From assembly GCA_964342305.1 (NCBI GenBank), contig CAYFGK010000013.1, forward strand, positions 1-64,000: a stretch of DNA of 64,000 bases. The letters are read 5' to 3'. Position numbers and translations under genes: made by a program. The DNA is from DT-110 sp964342305 (GTDB lineage Bacteria > Bacteroidota > Bacteroidia > Chitinophagales > Saprospiraceae). Below, piece after piece: positions 8,370 through 15,896 of the stretch; within the stretch, counting starts at the first letter, position 1, and each line of letters begins with the position of its first letter. The notes below the pieces were generated by a model. The model saw nothing but the letters and a program-made list of their open reading frames with translations. It searched no databases and was not told where the DNA came from.

Positions 8370-8786
8370 TTGAGCCGAATTCTTGCTATTGATTACGGGA
8401 CTAAACGCACTGGTCTGGCGGTGACAGATCCTCTCCGGTTGATTGCCAATGGATTGGATACGGTACCCACCGTTGACGTTTTTTCATACCTGGAAGCTTA
8501 CCTGGGTAGGGAAGAGGTAGGTCTTTTTGTAGTCGGTGAGCCCATGCATGCCGATGGCAGCCCCTCCCAAATTGCCCATTTAGTGGTGGGGTTTGTGCGG
8601 AAATTGAAAAAGACCTTTCCGGGTATAGCGGTCGAAATGGTCGATGAGCGTTACACTTCGGAAGAGGCTAAACTTATTATCCGCGAAAGTGGTTTGAAGA
8701 AAAAAAAGCGAAGAGACAAAGCTTTGGTCGATAAGATCAGCGCTGTGCTTATCTTGCAGGATTATATGGACGAGCACCTGCCATAG
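8370..8786 (+). CDS. ruvX: Putative Holliday junction resolvase RuvX/YqgF
   Basis: The 138-residue protein has the YqgF/RNase H-like fold. Visible motifs are RILAIDYGTKRTGLAVTDP with the first catalytic Asp, VVGEPMHADGSPS, VEMVDERYTSEEA, and the final acidic helix KALVDKISAVLILQDYMD. Family members act in Holliday-junction resolution and pre-16S rRNA 5' maturation. The start is TTG at 8370: no ATG is available in frame and homology begins at SRILAIDYG. The stop codon TAG (8784-8786) overlaps the 5-bp target duplication of the MITE-like element that follows. Confidence 0.88.
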   Translation: MSRILAIDYGTKRTGLAVTDPLRLIANGLDTVPTVDVFSYLEAYLGREEVGLFVVGEPMHADGSPSQIAHLVVGFVRKLKKTFPGIAVEMVDERYTSEEAKLIIRESGLKKKKRRDKALVDKISAVLILQDYMDEHLP

Positions 8787-8789
8787 AAA

Positions 8790-8976
8790 AAAGGGAGATT
8801 GGGCACAAGCATATCTGTAAAGTGATGATAGTCAAAGCCCAACCTCTCGGTATAGAGTAGTAGGTATAGAGTATCAGGGTTAAAGAGCATCCTACTACCT
8901 GATACTCTCTACCAAATACAACGTGAGGTTGTGACATTCAGTTGTTTGGCAAATACCTTAGCCCCAACCTCACGTT
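8790..8976 (+). mobile_element. MITE-like element, copy A
   Basis: The 187-bp element has a left end AAAGGGAGATTGGGC and a right end GCCCCAACCTCACGTT, flanked by the direct repeat AGAAA (8785-8789 and 8977-8981). Inside are a left hairpin, a central 16-bp stem GGTATAGAGTATCAGG (8863-8878) with CCTGATACTCTCTACC (8898-8913, one mismatch), and a right hairpin with perfect 12-bp arms AACGTGAGGTTG (8920-8931) and CAACCTCACGTT (8965-8976). It aligns along its length with the copies at 32291, 41438, 46057 and 53578. It fills the ruvX-def gap and would form nearly all of the def leader. Confidence 0.85.
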
Positions 8977-8992
8977 AGAAAAGAAGAATAGA

Positions 8993-9559
8993 ATGTTGTT
9001 ACCAATTTATGCTTACGGTCAACCGGTATTGCGAAAAGTAGCTAAACCGATCACAGCCGACTATAACGGCCTGGACGAGTTAATTGAGAATATGTGGGAG
9101 ACCATGTACCACGCCAACGGTGTTGGGCTGGCCGCACCGCAGATCGGTAAATCGATCCGGCTGTTTGTAGTGGACACCATCCAGATGATGGAGGAGGGCG
9201 AAGAAGACCAAGGGATTAAGGAGGTTTTTATCAATGCTCAGAAAGTAGATGAAGCCGGAGAACCCTGGTCCTACGAGGAAGGCTGTCTGAGTATTCCCGA
9301 TATCCGGGGTGAAGTCGATCGACCGGAGCAGTTGAAGATCCGGTACCAAAATGCAGAATTTGAAGAGAAAGAGGTGATCCTGACCGGATTAAATGCGCGG
9401 GTAGTACAGCACGAATACGATCACATTGATGGTATACTGTTCACGGAACACCTCAAACCCGTAAAAAAACAGTTGATCCGCCGCAAGCTGGAAAATATCC
9501 GCAAGGGTAAGGCCAAGGTGGATTATAAAATGAATTTTGCGGTTGCCAAGAAACGGTAA
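8993..9559 (+). CDS. def: Peptide deformylase
   Basis: The 188-residue metalloenzyme removes the N-formyl group from nascent proteins. All three active-site motifs are present: GVGLAAPQIG, EGCLS (metal-binding Cys) and QHEYDHIDG (the HExxH zinc/iron site). ATG at 8993 is chosen because the family sequence MLLPIYAYGQPVLRKVA begins there; it is 16 nt after the right end of the MITE-like element. Its stop codon directly abuts the stop codon of the convergent rnhA with no base in between. Confidence 0.95.
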   Translation: MLLPIYAYGQPVLRKVAKPITADYNGLDELIENMWETMYHANGVGLAAPQIGKSIRLFVVDTIQMMEEGEEDQGIKEVFINAQKVDEAGEPWSYEEGCLSIPDIRGEVDRPEQLKIRYQNAEFEEKEVILTGLNARVVQHEYDHIDGILFTEHLKPVKKQLIRRKLENIRKGKAKVDYKMNFAVAKKR

Positions 9560-10201
9560 TTACTTCCTGCCAAAGTCGGCAGGTATTTCTCCCCATTCGG
9601 CCGTTTCCCATTTTAGTAGTGGAGTATCGAAGGTGTTCTTGGCAAGCCACTGCTCTCCGCGCTCAATCAATTCAAACAGGTATTTTGTTTTAGGGGACCG
9701 TTTCAGCTTGGTGCGGCATTTACCGGCCTTTACCCAGTTGATGGCGATTTTGGAGTCGGAATAGATGGGCATTTCCTTTTTCTGCTGTTTCAGCCAAGCC
9801 AAGCCATGGACTAACCCCAGGAATTCACCAATATTGTTCGTACCTAACTCAAAAGCCTGGTGAAAGATGCGTTCGCCGGTGCGGGTATCTACCCCCTGGT
9901 ATTCCATTTTGCCGGGATTACCACTACAGGCAGCATCGACGGCCAGGCTTTCCCATATGATACGATCCGTTCCCGGATCACCGGGCTGCAGGGTGCTTGC
10001 GTTTTTTTTGGTACTTCCTCCACCCTGGCCAATAAAAGAACGGTAGTCATCGGAATAAGCATCCTCCGCTGCCTGGCGCGACTTAAAGGATTTATATTTG
10101 GCACCGGGGTAATTTTTGATCTGTTGTTGACAAGCATTCCAACTGTCGTATATTCCGGGTTCGTGGCCTTCCCAAACCACGTAGTATTTTTTCTTGGCCA
10201 T
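9560..10201 (-). CDS. rnhA: Ribonuclease HI with N-terminal hybrid-binding (viroplasmin) domain
   Basis: The 213-residue protein degrades RNA in RNA-DNA hybrids. Residues 1-55 form the caulimovirus-viroplasmin-like hybrid-binding domain (KKKYYVVWEGHEPGIYDSWNACQQQIKNY in part, then FKSRQAAEDAY). A linker follows, and the RNase H domain runs from about residue 80. Catalytic acidic residues are visible in AVDAACSGNPG, NNIGEFLG and IYSDSKIAI. The C-terminal WGEIPADFGRK block is typical of Bacteroidota versions. It is convergent with def, and a TATCTTTG element lies 20 bp upstream. Confidence 0.93.
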   Translation of the reverse strand: MAKKKYYVVWEGHEPGIYDSWNACQQQIKNYPGAKYKSFKSRQAAEDAYSDDYRSFIGQGGGSTKKNASTLQPGDPGTDRIIWESLAVDAACSGNPGKMEYQGVDTRTGERIFHQAFELGTNNIGEFLGLVHGLAWLKQQKKEMPIYSDSKIAINWVKAGKCRTKLKRSPKTKYLFELIERGEQWLAKNTFDTPLLKWETAEWGEIPADFGRK

Positions 10202-10220
10202 TTTTCCGTTGCTTTACGGG

Positions 10221-10228
10221 CAAAGATA
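10221..10228 (-). promoter_or_regulatory. -7 element of rnhA
   Basis: TATCTTTG on the minus strand matches TAnnTTTG. It predicts a start of transcription near 10214 and a leader of roughly 13 nt. No TTG partner was found at the usual distance. Confidence 0.4.
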
Positions 10229-10330
10229 AAAGGGTTTCCGCGCCTTTTCGTACCGGCATTGGTTTTTTATCCAAGCAGGAAAACAAAGCAGGGAACCACC
10301 ACAACACTGTAAAATTGAATCTATACCCTT

Positions 10331-11110
10331 ATGGAGTTCATTGATACACATACGCATTTGTACCTGGATACATTTTCGGAAGACCGCGACGCCGTTATCC
10401 GGCGGGCCCTTGAAATGGATATCCATCGCATGTACCTGCCAAATATCGACCGGTCCAGTATTGAGGATATGCTGGCCCTGGAAGAGCAATATCCGGAGCA
10501 TTGCTTTGCAATGATGGGGTTGCATCCGTGTTCGGTCGGGCCGGATTACCGGGAACAGTTGGCTATTGTTGAAAAATGGCTCGACCAGCGACCGTTCAAG
10601 GCAGTCGGGGAGATCGGTATGGACTTGTACTGGGATAAAACCTACCGTAGTGAGCAGGAGGATGCCTTTCGAATGCAGGCCGGATGGGCTATGGAGCGCG
10701 GGTTACCCATCGTCATCCACAGTCGGGAAACGATTGATATCCTGATAGAGTTGATGCGCGGGATGGATGACGACCGGTTGTTTGGCATTTTCCACTGTTT
10801 CACGGGAACTGCAGCCCAGGCAGAGGCGATTATTGAACTGGGGTTTGTGCTGGGGATCGGAGGTGTTGCCACCTTTAAAAACGCCGGGTTGGATAAAACG
10901 TTGGCGGATGTACCTTTGGAGAAATTGGTTCTGGAGACTGATTCCCCCTATTTGGCACCAGCCCCTTTCCGGGGTAAGCGAAACGAATCGTCGTATTTGA
11001 TAAAGGTGGCCGAGAAGCTGGCATCTATTTATGGTGTGGGGTTGGATGTTGTGGCCCGAATCACCACGGAAAATGCGAAAATGATCTTTGAAAGAAAGCA
11101 AACAGAATAG
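10331..11110 (+). CDS. tatD: TatD family metal-dependent hydrolase (DNase)
   Basis: The 259-residue TIM-barrel protein has all the family metal ligands: DTHTHLY at residues 5-11, VGEIGMDLYW, IVIHSRE, FHCFTG and LETDSPYLAP. TatD proteins are Mg-dependent 3'-5' exonucleases linked to repair of oxidative DNA damage. Full length for the family and no signal peptide, so cytoplasmic. It is transcribed alone, divergent from rnhA with a 129-bp space. Confidence 0.93.
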   Translation: MEFIDTHTHLYLDTFSEDRDAVIRRALEMDIHRMYLPNIDRSSIEDMLALEEQYPEHCFAMMGLHPCSVGPDYREQLAIVEKWLDQRPFKAVGEIGMDLYWDKTYRSEQEDAFRMQAGWAMERGLPIVIHSRETIDILIELMRGMDDDRLFGIFHCFTGTAAQAEAIIELGFVLGIGGVATFKNAGLDKTLADVPLEKLVLETDSPYLAPAPFRGKRNESSYLIKVAEKLASIYGVGLDVVARITTENAKMIFERKQTE

Positions 11111-11206
11111 GGCAATATACCCAAACGAAGATTTTACGGGTATCCTGGCGGGGACCATAAATTTTGACATCTAGCATCTTTTTGCAAATTTTATCCCCCA
11201 CTCATG

Positions 11207-11236
11207 TTGTTAAAAAGCGCTTAATACTTATTTTTG
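11207..11236 (+). promoter_or_regulatory. Promoter of tRNA-Ser (and possibly the exbB operon)
   Basis: TTG (11207-11209), a 19-nt spacer and TATTTTTG (11229-11236) match TTG-N(17-23)-TAnnTTTG. Transcription would begin near 11243, about 130 nt before the tRNA. No terminator lies between the tRNA and exbB, so the exbB operon may be read from the same start. Confidence 0.55.
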
Positions 11237-11375
11237 CCCAAGTTCGCACCTTTCATCTGCGAACCATAATCCCTCAGAAACAACGCCCACGAACCACGTA
11301 AAACCCGTGAAAAGAAAGAGCGGAAGCATTGGAATGCCTGTATAAAATTCTATCTTTCGCTTTTTATCCAGCTCC

Positions 11376-11463
11376 GGAGAGGTGCTCGAGTGGCTGAAGA
11401 GGCACGCCTGGAAAGCGTGTATACGGTAACCCCGTATCGAGGGTTCGAATCCCTCTCTCTCCG
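11376..11463 (+). tRNA. tRNA-Ser (anticodon GGA)
   Basis: The 88-nt gene folds as a class II tRNA. Acceptor arms GGAGAGG and TCTCTCC pair, with discriminator G at 11463. The anticodon stem-loop CACGCCTGGAAAGCGTG shows GGA, and a long variable arm TACGGTAACCCCGTA is typical of serine. The T arm reads GAGGGTTCGAATCCCTC. CCA is not encoded. It reads UCC and UCU codons. Confidence 0.97.
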
Positions 11464-11510
11464 CAATTTGTTTAACTGATTAAAAAAACAATCGTAAAAC
11501 CTTATTGACT

Positions 11511-12335
11511 ATGCGAAAATTGTTAGCACTACTGCTCATCATGGGTTTGGCAGTTTTCTCTGCGAACGTTTCCTACGCCCAGGACGACACTACCTCTATG
11601 GAGGAAGCTGATACCTCTGGCGCTGCAATGGAAGAGATGGCAGAAGAGCCTGCTGCTCCAGCAGATGATATGGCCGTAGAAGAAACCTCTGCCAATTTGA
11701 GCGGTTACCAGATCCTGAAGAAATACTTCATCGATGGTGACTGGCGATTCATGAGCTTCGTACTGATCTGTTTGATCCTCGGTCTGGCGTTCTGTATCGA
11801 GCGTATTATCACGCTGAACATTGCGACCACCAATACCGATAAGCTCCTGTCGCGCATTGATGAAAAACTCAAAGCCGGTGATGTAGAAGGTGCCAAGGAA
11901 GTATGCAAGTCAACGCCTGGCCCGACGGCAAGTATCCTTTTCGAAGGATTGAAAAACGCCGACCAAGGACCTGAAGCTGTTGAGAAAGCAATCGTTTCTT
12001 ATGGTGGTGTTCAAATGGGTCTGCTCGAGCGTGGCCTGGTTTGGATCTCTCTGTTCATCGCTATTGCTCCGATGCTTGGTTTCATGGGTACGGTAATCGG
12101 TATGATTCAGGCCTTCGACCGGATCGAGGCAGTAGGTGACCTTTCTCCTTCTGTAGTAGCAGGTGGTATTAAGGTAGCCCTTTTGACTACGGTATTCGGT
12201 CTGATTACGGCAATTATCCTCCAGATTTTCTACAACTATATCGTGAACAAAATCGACGGTATCGTTAACAAGATGGAAGATGCCTCTATCGCATTGGTAG
12301 ACATCATGGCTGAGAACAACGTATTCAAAAACTAA
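11511..12335 (+). CDS. exbB: MotA/TolQ/ExbB proton-channel family protein
   Basis: The 274-residue inner-membrane protein has a signal-like N terminus ending near YAQDD and an acidic Ala/Glu-rich periplasmic segment (residues 26-62). Three transmembrane helices follow, around 79-98 and in the C-terminal MotA_ExbB domain (LVWISLFIAIAPMLGFMGTVIGMIQAF and VALLTTVFGLITAIILQIFYNYIV). The GFMGTVIGMIQAF segment is the family signature. With ExbD partners it uses the proton gradient to drive TonB-dependent outer-membrane transport, needed by SusC-type receptors such as the one at 27584. ATG at 11511 is used. It leads a four-gene operon. Confidence 0.92.
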   Translation: MRKLLALLLIMGLAVFSANVSYAQDDTTSMEEADTSGAAMEEMAEEPAAPADDMAVEETSANLSGYQILKKYFIDGDWRFMSFVLICLILGLAFCIERIITLNIATTNTDKLLSRIDEKLKAGDVEGAKEVCKSTPGPTASILFEGLKNADQGPEAVEKAIVSYGGVQMGLLERGLVWISLFIAIAPMLGFMGTVIGMIQAFDRIEAVGDLSPSVVAGGIKVALLTTVFGLITAIILQIFYNYIVNKIDGIVNKMEDASIALVDIMAENNVFKN

Positions 12336-12353
12336 GAAAGACCACTTTATATT

Positions 12354-12836
12354 ATGTATAAATTTCTGGTAGCAAACGGTCAACGGCTGGCGTTTGGACT
12401 AGGGATCCTGATCACAGCGATCTTCCTGTTCAGCGTTATCGGTGGCCTAGAACAATACAACGAACTTCCTGAGGAAGATCAGATTACCACGTCGATCTTT
12501 AATGCCGGTATCACCGGTGCGGTCATTTTGATCATCGTCGCTGCGGCTGCTCTGATACTCTTCGGTCTGTTCCAAGTGCTATCCAACCTGAAAGCGTCTC
12601 TGAAAGGGATTATCGGTCTGGCTGTATTATTGGTAGTATTCTTTATTGCCTTTTCTTCAGCCAATGGCGACGCTGCCGCCGAGATTACTCCTATCAGTAA
12701 CTCTATTGAACGGGTTGGTGGTATCGCACCCGGGAATTTGAAGTTCATTGGTGGCGCCATCATTACGGCAATGGTATTGATTGGTACTGCCTTTGCATCC
12801 TTCATTCTCGCGGAGATCATTAACTTCTTCAAATAA
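12354..12836 (+). CDS. Four-helix membrane protein between exbB and exbD, unknown function
   Basis: The 160-residue protein has four hydrophobic helices, approximately at residues 13-31, 50-74, 83-101 and 130-155, with short polar loops and no catalytic motif. It sits 18 bp after exbB and 6 bp before exbD, so it is co-transcribed and probably part of or an assembly factor for the ExbB/ExbD complex. I do not recognise a characterised family. The tight spacing in a conserved type of operon is the main evidence for function. Confidence 0.8.
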   Translation: MYKFLVANGQRLAFGLGILITAIFLFSVIGGLEQYNELPEEDQITTSIFNAGITGAVILIIVAAAALILFGLFQVLSNLKASLKGIIGLAVLLVVFFIAFSSANGDAAAEITPISNSIERVGGIAPGNLKFIGGAIITAMVLIGTAFASFILAEIINFFK

Positions 12837-12842
12837 ATCATT

Positions 12843-13403
12843 ATGGCACGGACAAGCGCTAGAGATCGAATGAAGAACGAGATTAATGCTGGCTCTATGG
12901 CCGACATTGCCTTCTTGTTGCTCATCTTCTTTCTCGTTACGACAACGATTGTGGAAGACAAAGGGATTACAGTGAAGCTGCCGCCGTGGTCTGAAGAAGA
13001 ACCGGATATTCAAAAGCTGAAAGAACGCAACGTGTATTCGGTGCTGGTGAACGCCAACAATGAACTCCTCGTACGTGGTGAACCCATGCGCGTTTCCGAA
13101 CTACGGAACAATGCCAAGGAATTCATCGCGAATCCGAACAATCGTCCGGATTACTCCGAGAAGCCCACGATGGCCATTATCTCTCTCAAAAACGACCGGG
13201 GTACGGAATACAAAACCTACCTCTCCGTTTACAACGAGCTCAAAGGTGCATACAATGAGCTCTGGGATGATCTGTCGCGGCGAAAGTATGGTGTCCCTTA
13301 CAGTGATGACTTGCCTCTGGCTCAGCGGAAAGCCATTAAGGATGAAATTCCGATGGTACTTTCCGAAGCTGAACCAACCAACTTTGGGGAGGACGGTCAG
13401 TAA
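12843..13403 (+). CDS. exbD: ExbD/TolR biopolymer transport protein, first copy
   Basis: The 186-residue protein has a short cytoplasmic N terminus and one transmembrane helix with the essential acidic residue, Asp21 in GSMADIAFLLLIFFLVTT. A periplasmic domain follows, with a longer charged C-terminal tail than E. coli ExbD (about 141 residues). It couples proton flow through ExbB to TonB. It is adjacent to a second, clearly different ExbD, as is common in Bacteroidota, which suggests a hetero-oligomeric complex. Confidence 0.92.
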   Translation: MARTSARDRMKNEINAGSMADIAFLLLIFFLVTTTIVEDKGITVKLPPWSEEEPDIQKLKERNVYSVLVNANNELLVRGEPMRVSELRNNAKEFIANPNNRPDYSEKPTMAIISLKNDRGTEYKTYLSVYNELKGAYNELWDDLSRRKYGVPYSDDLPLAQRKAIKDEIPMVLSEAEPTNFGEDGQ

Positions 13404-13472
13404 ATTGGCGGCTGTCGTCGAAAACGCCATTTATTGCATCAACAGCTGTAAAAGGCACTAAAAACGATCACT

Positions 13473-13949
13473 ATGTCTAAATTTTCTAAAAAACAGGGTA
13501 AGGCGGAACCAGAGGTTTCTACCGCATCCCTGCCGGATATTATCTTCATGCTCCTGTTCTTCTTTATGGTGGTAACCGTATTGCGGGATGCAGAGTTGAA
13601 GGTTAAAGTAGTTACTCCTTTCGCTACGGAGTTGACCAAGCTGGAAGAAAAGTCTTTGGTTAACTACCTGTACATCGGAAAGCCGGTACAAAAATTCCAG
13701 GCAACCTACGGTACCAAACCCCGCCTCCAGTTGGGTGATAAGTTTGCCACCGTTGCGGAAATACCGCTGTTCCTGGAGAAGCACAAGGTTAAAATTCCCG
13801 AGGCCAAACGTCCCAAAATTACCTCCTCCCTCCGGGTGGATGGTGAAGTAACGATGGGTGTGGTTCAGGATGTTAAAACCGAACTGCGTAAAGCTGGCCA
13901 GCTGAAGGTGAACTACTCGGCTAAGAAAGATCCTAATTCCAGGAATTAA
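13473..13949 (+). CDS. exbD: ExbD/TolR biopolymer transport protein, second copy
   Basis: The 158-residue protein has a basic N terminus and one transmembrane helix containing the conserved acidic residue, Asp22 in TASLPDIIFMLLFFFMVVTVL. A periplasmic domain ends in RVDGEVTMGVVQDVKTELRKAG, the usual ExbD C-terminal motif region. It differs strongly in sequence from the first copy, so the pair is ancient rather than a recent duplication. It is the last gene of the operon and is followed by a strong terminator at 13971. Confidence 0.92.
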   Translation: MSKFSKKQGKAEPEVSTASLPDIIFMLLFFFMVVTVLRDAELKVKVVTPFATELTKLEEKSLVNYLYIGKPVQKFQATYGTKPRLQLGDKFATVAEIPLFLEKHKVKIPEAKRPKITSSLRVDGEVTMGVVQDVKTELRKAGQLKVNYSAKKDPNSRN

Positions 13950-13970
13950 TTTCCTGATCTGGATATCAAC

Positions 13971-14010
13971 AAAAAAAGCCTTTCCGTACTGCGGAAAGGC
14001 TTTTTTGTTT
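13971..14010 (+). terminator. Terminator of the exbB operon
   Basis: A 15-bp stem AAAAAAGCCTTTCCG/CGGAAAGGCTTTTTT with a 5-nt loop is followed by T-rich sequence. The A-rich left arm also makes it usable by the convergent DUF4293 gene, so it is probably bidirectional. Confidence 0.85.
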
Positions 14011-14024
14011 TGACCAATTATCTC

Positions 14025-14462
14025 TTATCGAAGGCGATCCATGGAGCGCACCAACTTGTCATCCTTCTTGATGAGCCGGTAAGCAATACCGGTAAGGATC
14101 AAGGCCAGGATAGGTAAGAATGTACCAATGCCAATGGCAAAATCAAAGGTCAGTTCGGGCACATCCTGCGAAAGTAATACCCCGGCAACTAGCACAGCTG
14201 CCAAAATCAATACCATAGTGGTAATGGTGAGACGCATTTGTGCTTTGCGATTGCGAAATAAGAAAATAGTAATCAATGCGAGTAAGCCAGCCAGCCCAAA
14301 GACCGCCATATTGGCGGGATGATCCAATACGGAATACTGGCCATCCGCCAGAAAGTCGGATTGTTCGACCTCCTCAGTGGCTCGTAAAAAGGGAAATGCA
14401 TACAGGGTACCTAACGACCCTGTTGCCAGTAAGAGCAATAGGGATTGCATCCTTTGTATCAT
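14025..14462 (-). CDS. DUF4293 family membrane protein
   Basis: The 145-residue protein has four transmembrane helices (about residues 7-25, 49-68, 77-96 and 107-128). It has the family termini: MIQRMQSLLLLLA at the start and AYRLIKKDDKLVRSMDRLR at the end. DUF4293 proteins are conserved, short inner-membrane proteins of Bacteroidota with unknown function. A TATATTTG element at 14480-14487 on the minus strand lies 18 bp before the ATG. It converges on the exbB operon terminator. Confidence 0.85.
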   Translation of the reverse strand: MIQRMQSLLLLLATGSLGTLYAFPFLRATEEVEQSDFLADGQYSVLDHPANMAVFGLAGLLALITIFLFRNRKAQMRLTITTMVLILAAVLVAGVLLSQDVPELTFDFAIGIGTFLPILALILTGIAYRLIKKDDKLVRSMDRLR

Positions 14463-14479
14463 GAGTATTCAATTTTGGG

Positions 14480-14487
14480 CAAATATA
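14480..14487 (-). promoter_or_regulatory. -7 element of the DUF4293 gene
   Basis: TATATTTG on the minus strand matches TAnnTTTG and predicts a start near 14473, giving a very short leader. The heptamer array at 14502-14536 occupies the region where a -33 element would lie. Confidence 0.4.
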
Positions 14488-14501
14488 CCTAAACTTGAAG
14501 A

Positions 14502-14536
14502 ACGGTACACGGTACACGGTGGACGGTACACGGGGC
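14502..14536 (+). repeat. Heptanucleotide tandem array, ACGGTAC type
   Basis: Five head-to-tail 7-bp units read ACGGTAC, ACGGTAC, ACGGTGG, ACGGTAC and ACGGGGC. The array lies between two divergently transcribed genes. It shares the ACGGnnn pattern with the array at 45842. Confidence 0.8.
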
Positions 14537-14636
14537 ACACCATACGGATAAACCTTTCAAGACAAATCATCTCTTCGGTCACTGCATTCTCTACAGTCCC
14601 AAGGATACCTCACACCTGATTACGTACCTTTGTATC

Positions 14637-15794
14637 ATGAATGCACAAACTGACCACCCACCCAGCTTCTGGGAACGAGAAGCCTTTTTGACCCATATTG
14701 ATTTCCTCATTATCGGAGCAGGTATTGTGGGGCTGAACGCTGCTCTTTTTTTGCGAAAGCAAAGACCACACGATCGCATCGTAGTGCTCGAGCGGGGTGG
14801 GCTTCCCCTGGGAGCAAGTACCCGTAATGCGGGGTTTGCCTGCTTTGGCAGTATGACAGAACTGATCGATGATTTGTCGCATCAGGATGCCGCCGAAGTC
14901 TGGGGGCTTGTGGCCCGGCGGTATAAAGGGCTTGGTGTCCTTCGGAAAACCGTAGGTGACCAGCAGCTCCGGTACGAGGCTTGTGGAGGCTACGAAGTAT
15001 TCACTGCAGATCAGGAAGAACTCTACCAACAATGCCTCGACCAATTGCCCTACTTCAATCGGGAAATGGCCGGTATCACCGGAGTCGAAGAAACCTTCCG
15101 GCCGGCCGATCACCTCATCCAAAAACTAGGCTTGCGGGATGTATCCCATTTGGTCATCAATAACGGAGAGGGTCACCTGCATCCTGGATATATGGTGCGA
15201 ACGCTGCTGAAAATTGCCGCGCAACAGAATATTGAAGTGCGTACGGGAGTTGAAGTACGCAACCTGCAACCCCATGCTAATGGGGTAAGCCTGGAAATCA
15301 ATCGCGGGTGGCCCCTCGAGGCCAACCGGGTTTTGGTGGCCACCAATGGATTTGCCCATCGGTTACTTCCCCGTCTGCCCCTCAAACCGGCCAGAAATCA
15401 GGTGCTGATCACGCGGCCTATTCCGGGATTGCGATTGCGTGGGACTTTCCATTACAATCAGGGGTATGTTTATTTTCGCGACGTAGGCGACCGATTACTG
15501 CTGGGAGGAGCCCGCAATATGGCCGCCGAAGAAGAAGCAACCGATGCCTTCGGAACGACTGATGTAATTCGTGAAAGCCTCCTGAGGTTTGCCAGCCGCC
15601 ATTTGTTCCCCGGGTTGCCGGAGACTCCCGTTGAGCAATGGTGGAGCGGGATCCTGGGAGTAGGGGAGACCAAGAAACCCATCGTAGAGATGGTGGATAA
15701 CCGACTGGCGGTGGCCGTTCGGCTGGGAGGAATGGGGGTTGCACTCGGCAGCTTGTTGGGAGAAGAAGGTGCCCGCCTATTAATGGATTGTTAA
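14637..15794 (+). CDS. FAD-dependent oxidoreductase, DAO family
   Basis: The 385-residue protein has an N-terminal FAD-binding Rossmann motif, FLIIGAGIVGLNAALFL, with VVLERGGLPLGASTRNAGFACFG after it (ribose- and flavin-contacting segments). Its substrate domain is of the D-amino-acid/glycine oxidase type, and the C-terminal flavin motif is AVRLGGMGVALGSLLGEEGA. It probably oxidises an amine or amino acid in the cytoplasm; the substrate cannot be read from sequence. It stands before, but 102 bp away from, the OstA-like gene. Confidence 0.85.
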   Translation: MNAQTDHPPSFWEREAFLTHIDFLIIGAGIVGLNAALFLRKQRPHDRIVVLERGGLPLGASTRNAGFACFGSMTELIDDLSHQDAAEVWGLVARRYKGLGVLRKTVGDQQLRYEACGGYEVFTADQEELYQQCLDQLPYFNREMAGITGVEETFRPADHLIQKLGLRDVSHLVINNGEGHLHPGYMVRTLLKIAAQQNIEVRTGVEVRNLQPHANGVSLEINRGWPLEANRVLVATNGFAHRLLPRLPLKPARNQVLITRPIPGLRLRGTFHYNQGYVYFRDVGDRLLLGGARNMAAEEEATDAFGTTDVIRESLLRFASRHLFPGLPETPVEQWWSGILGVGETKKPIVEMVDNRLAVAVRLGGMGVALGSLLGEEGARLLMDC

Positions 15795-15896
15795 ACAGAC
15801 CCCGTCGAACCGGACATTTTGCGATCTTGGTCGTTTCAATAGAAAATTATACTTACTGAATTGATTAATTGTCGACGTATATCGGTTCTCAAATAT

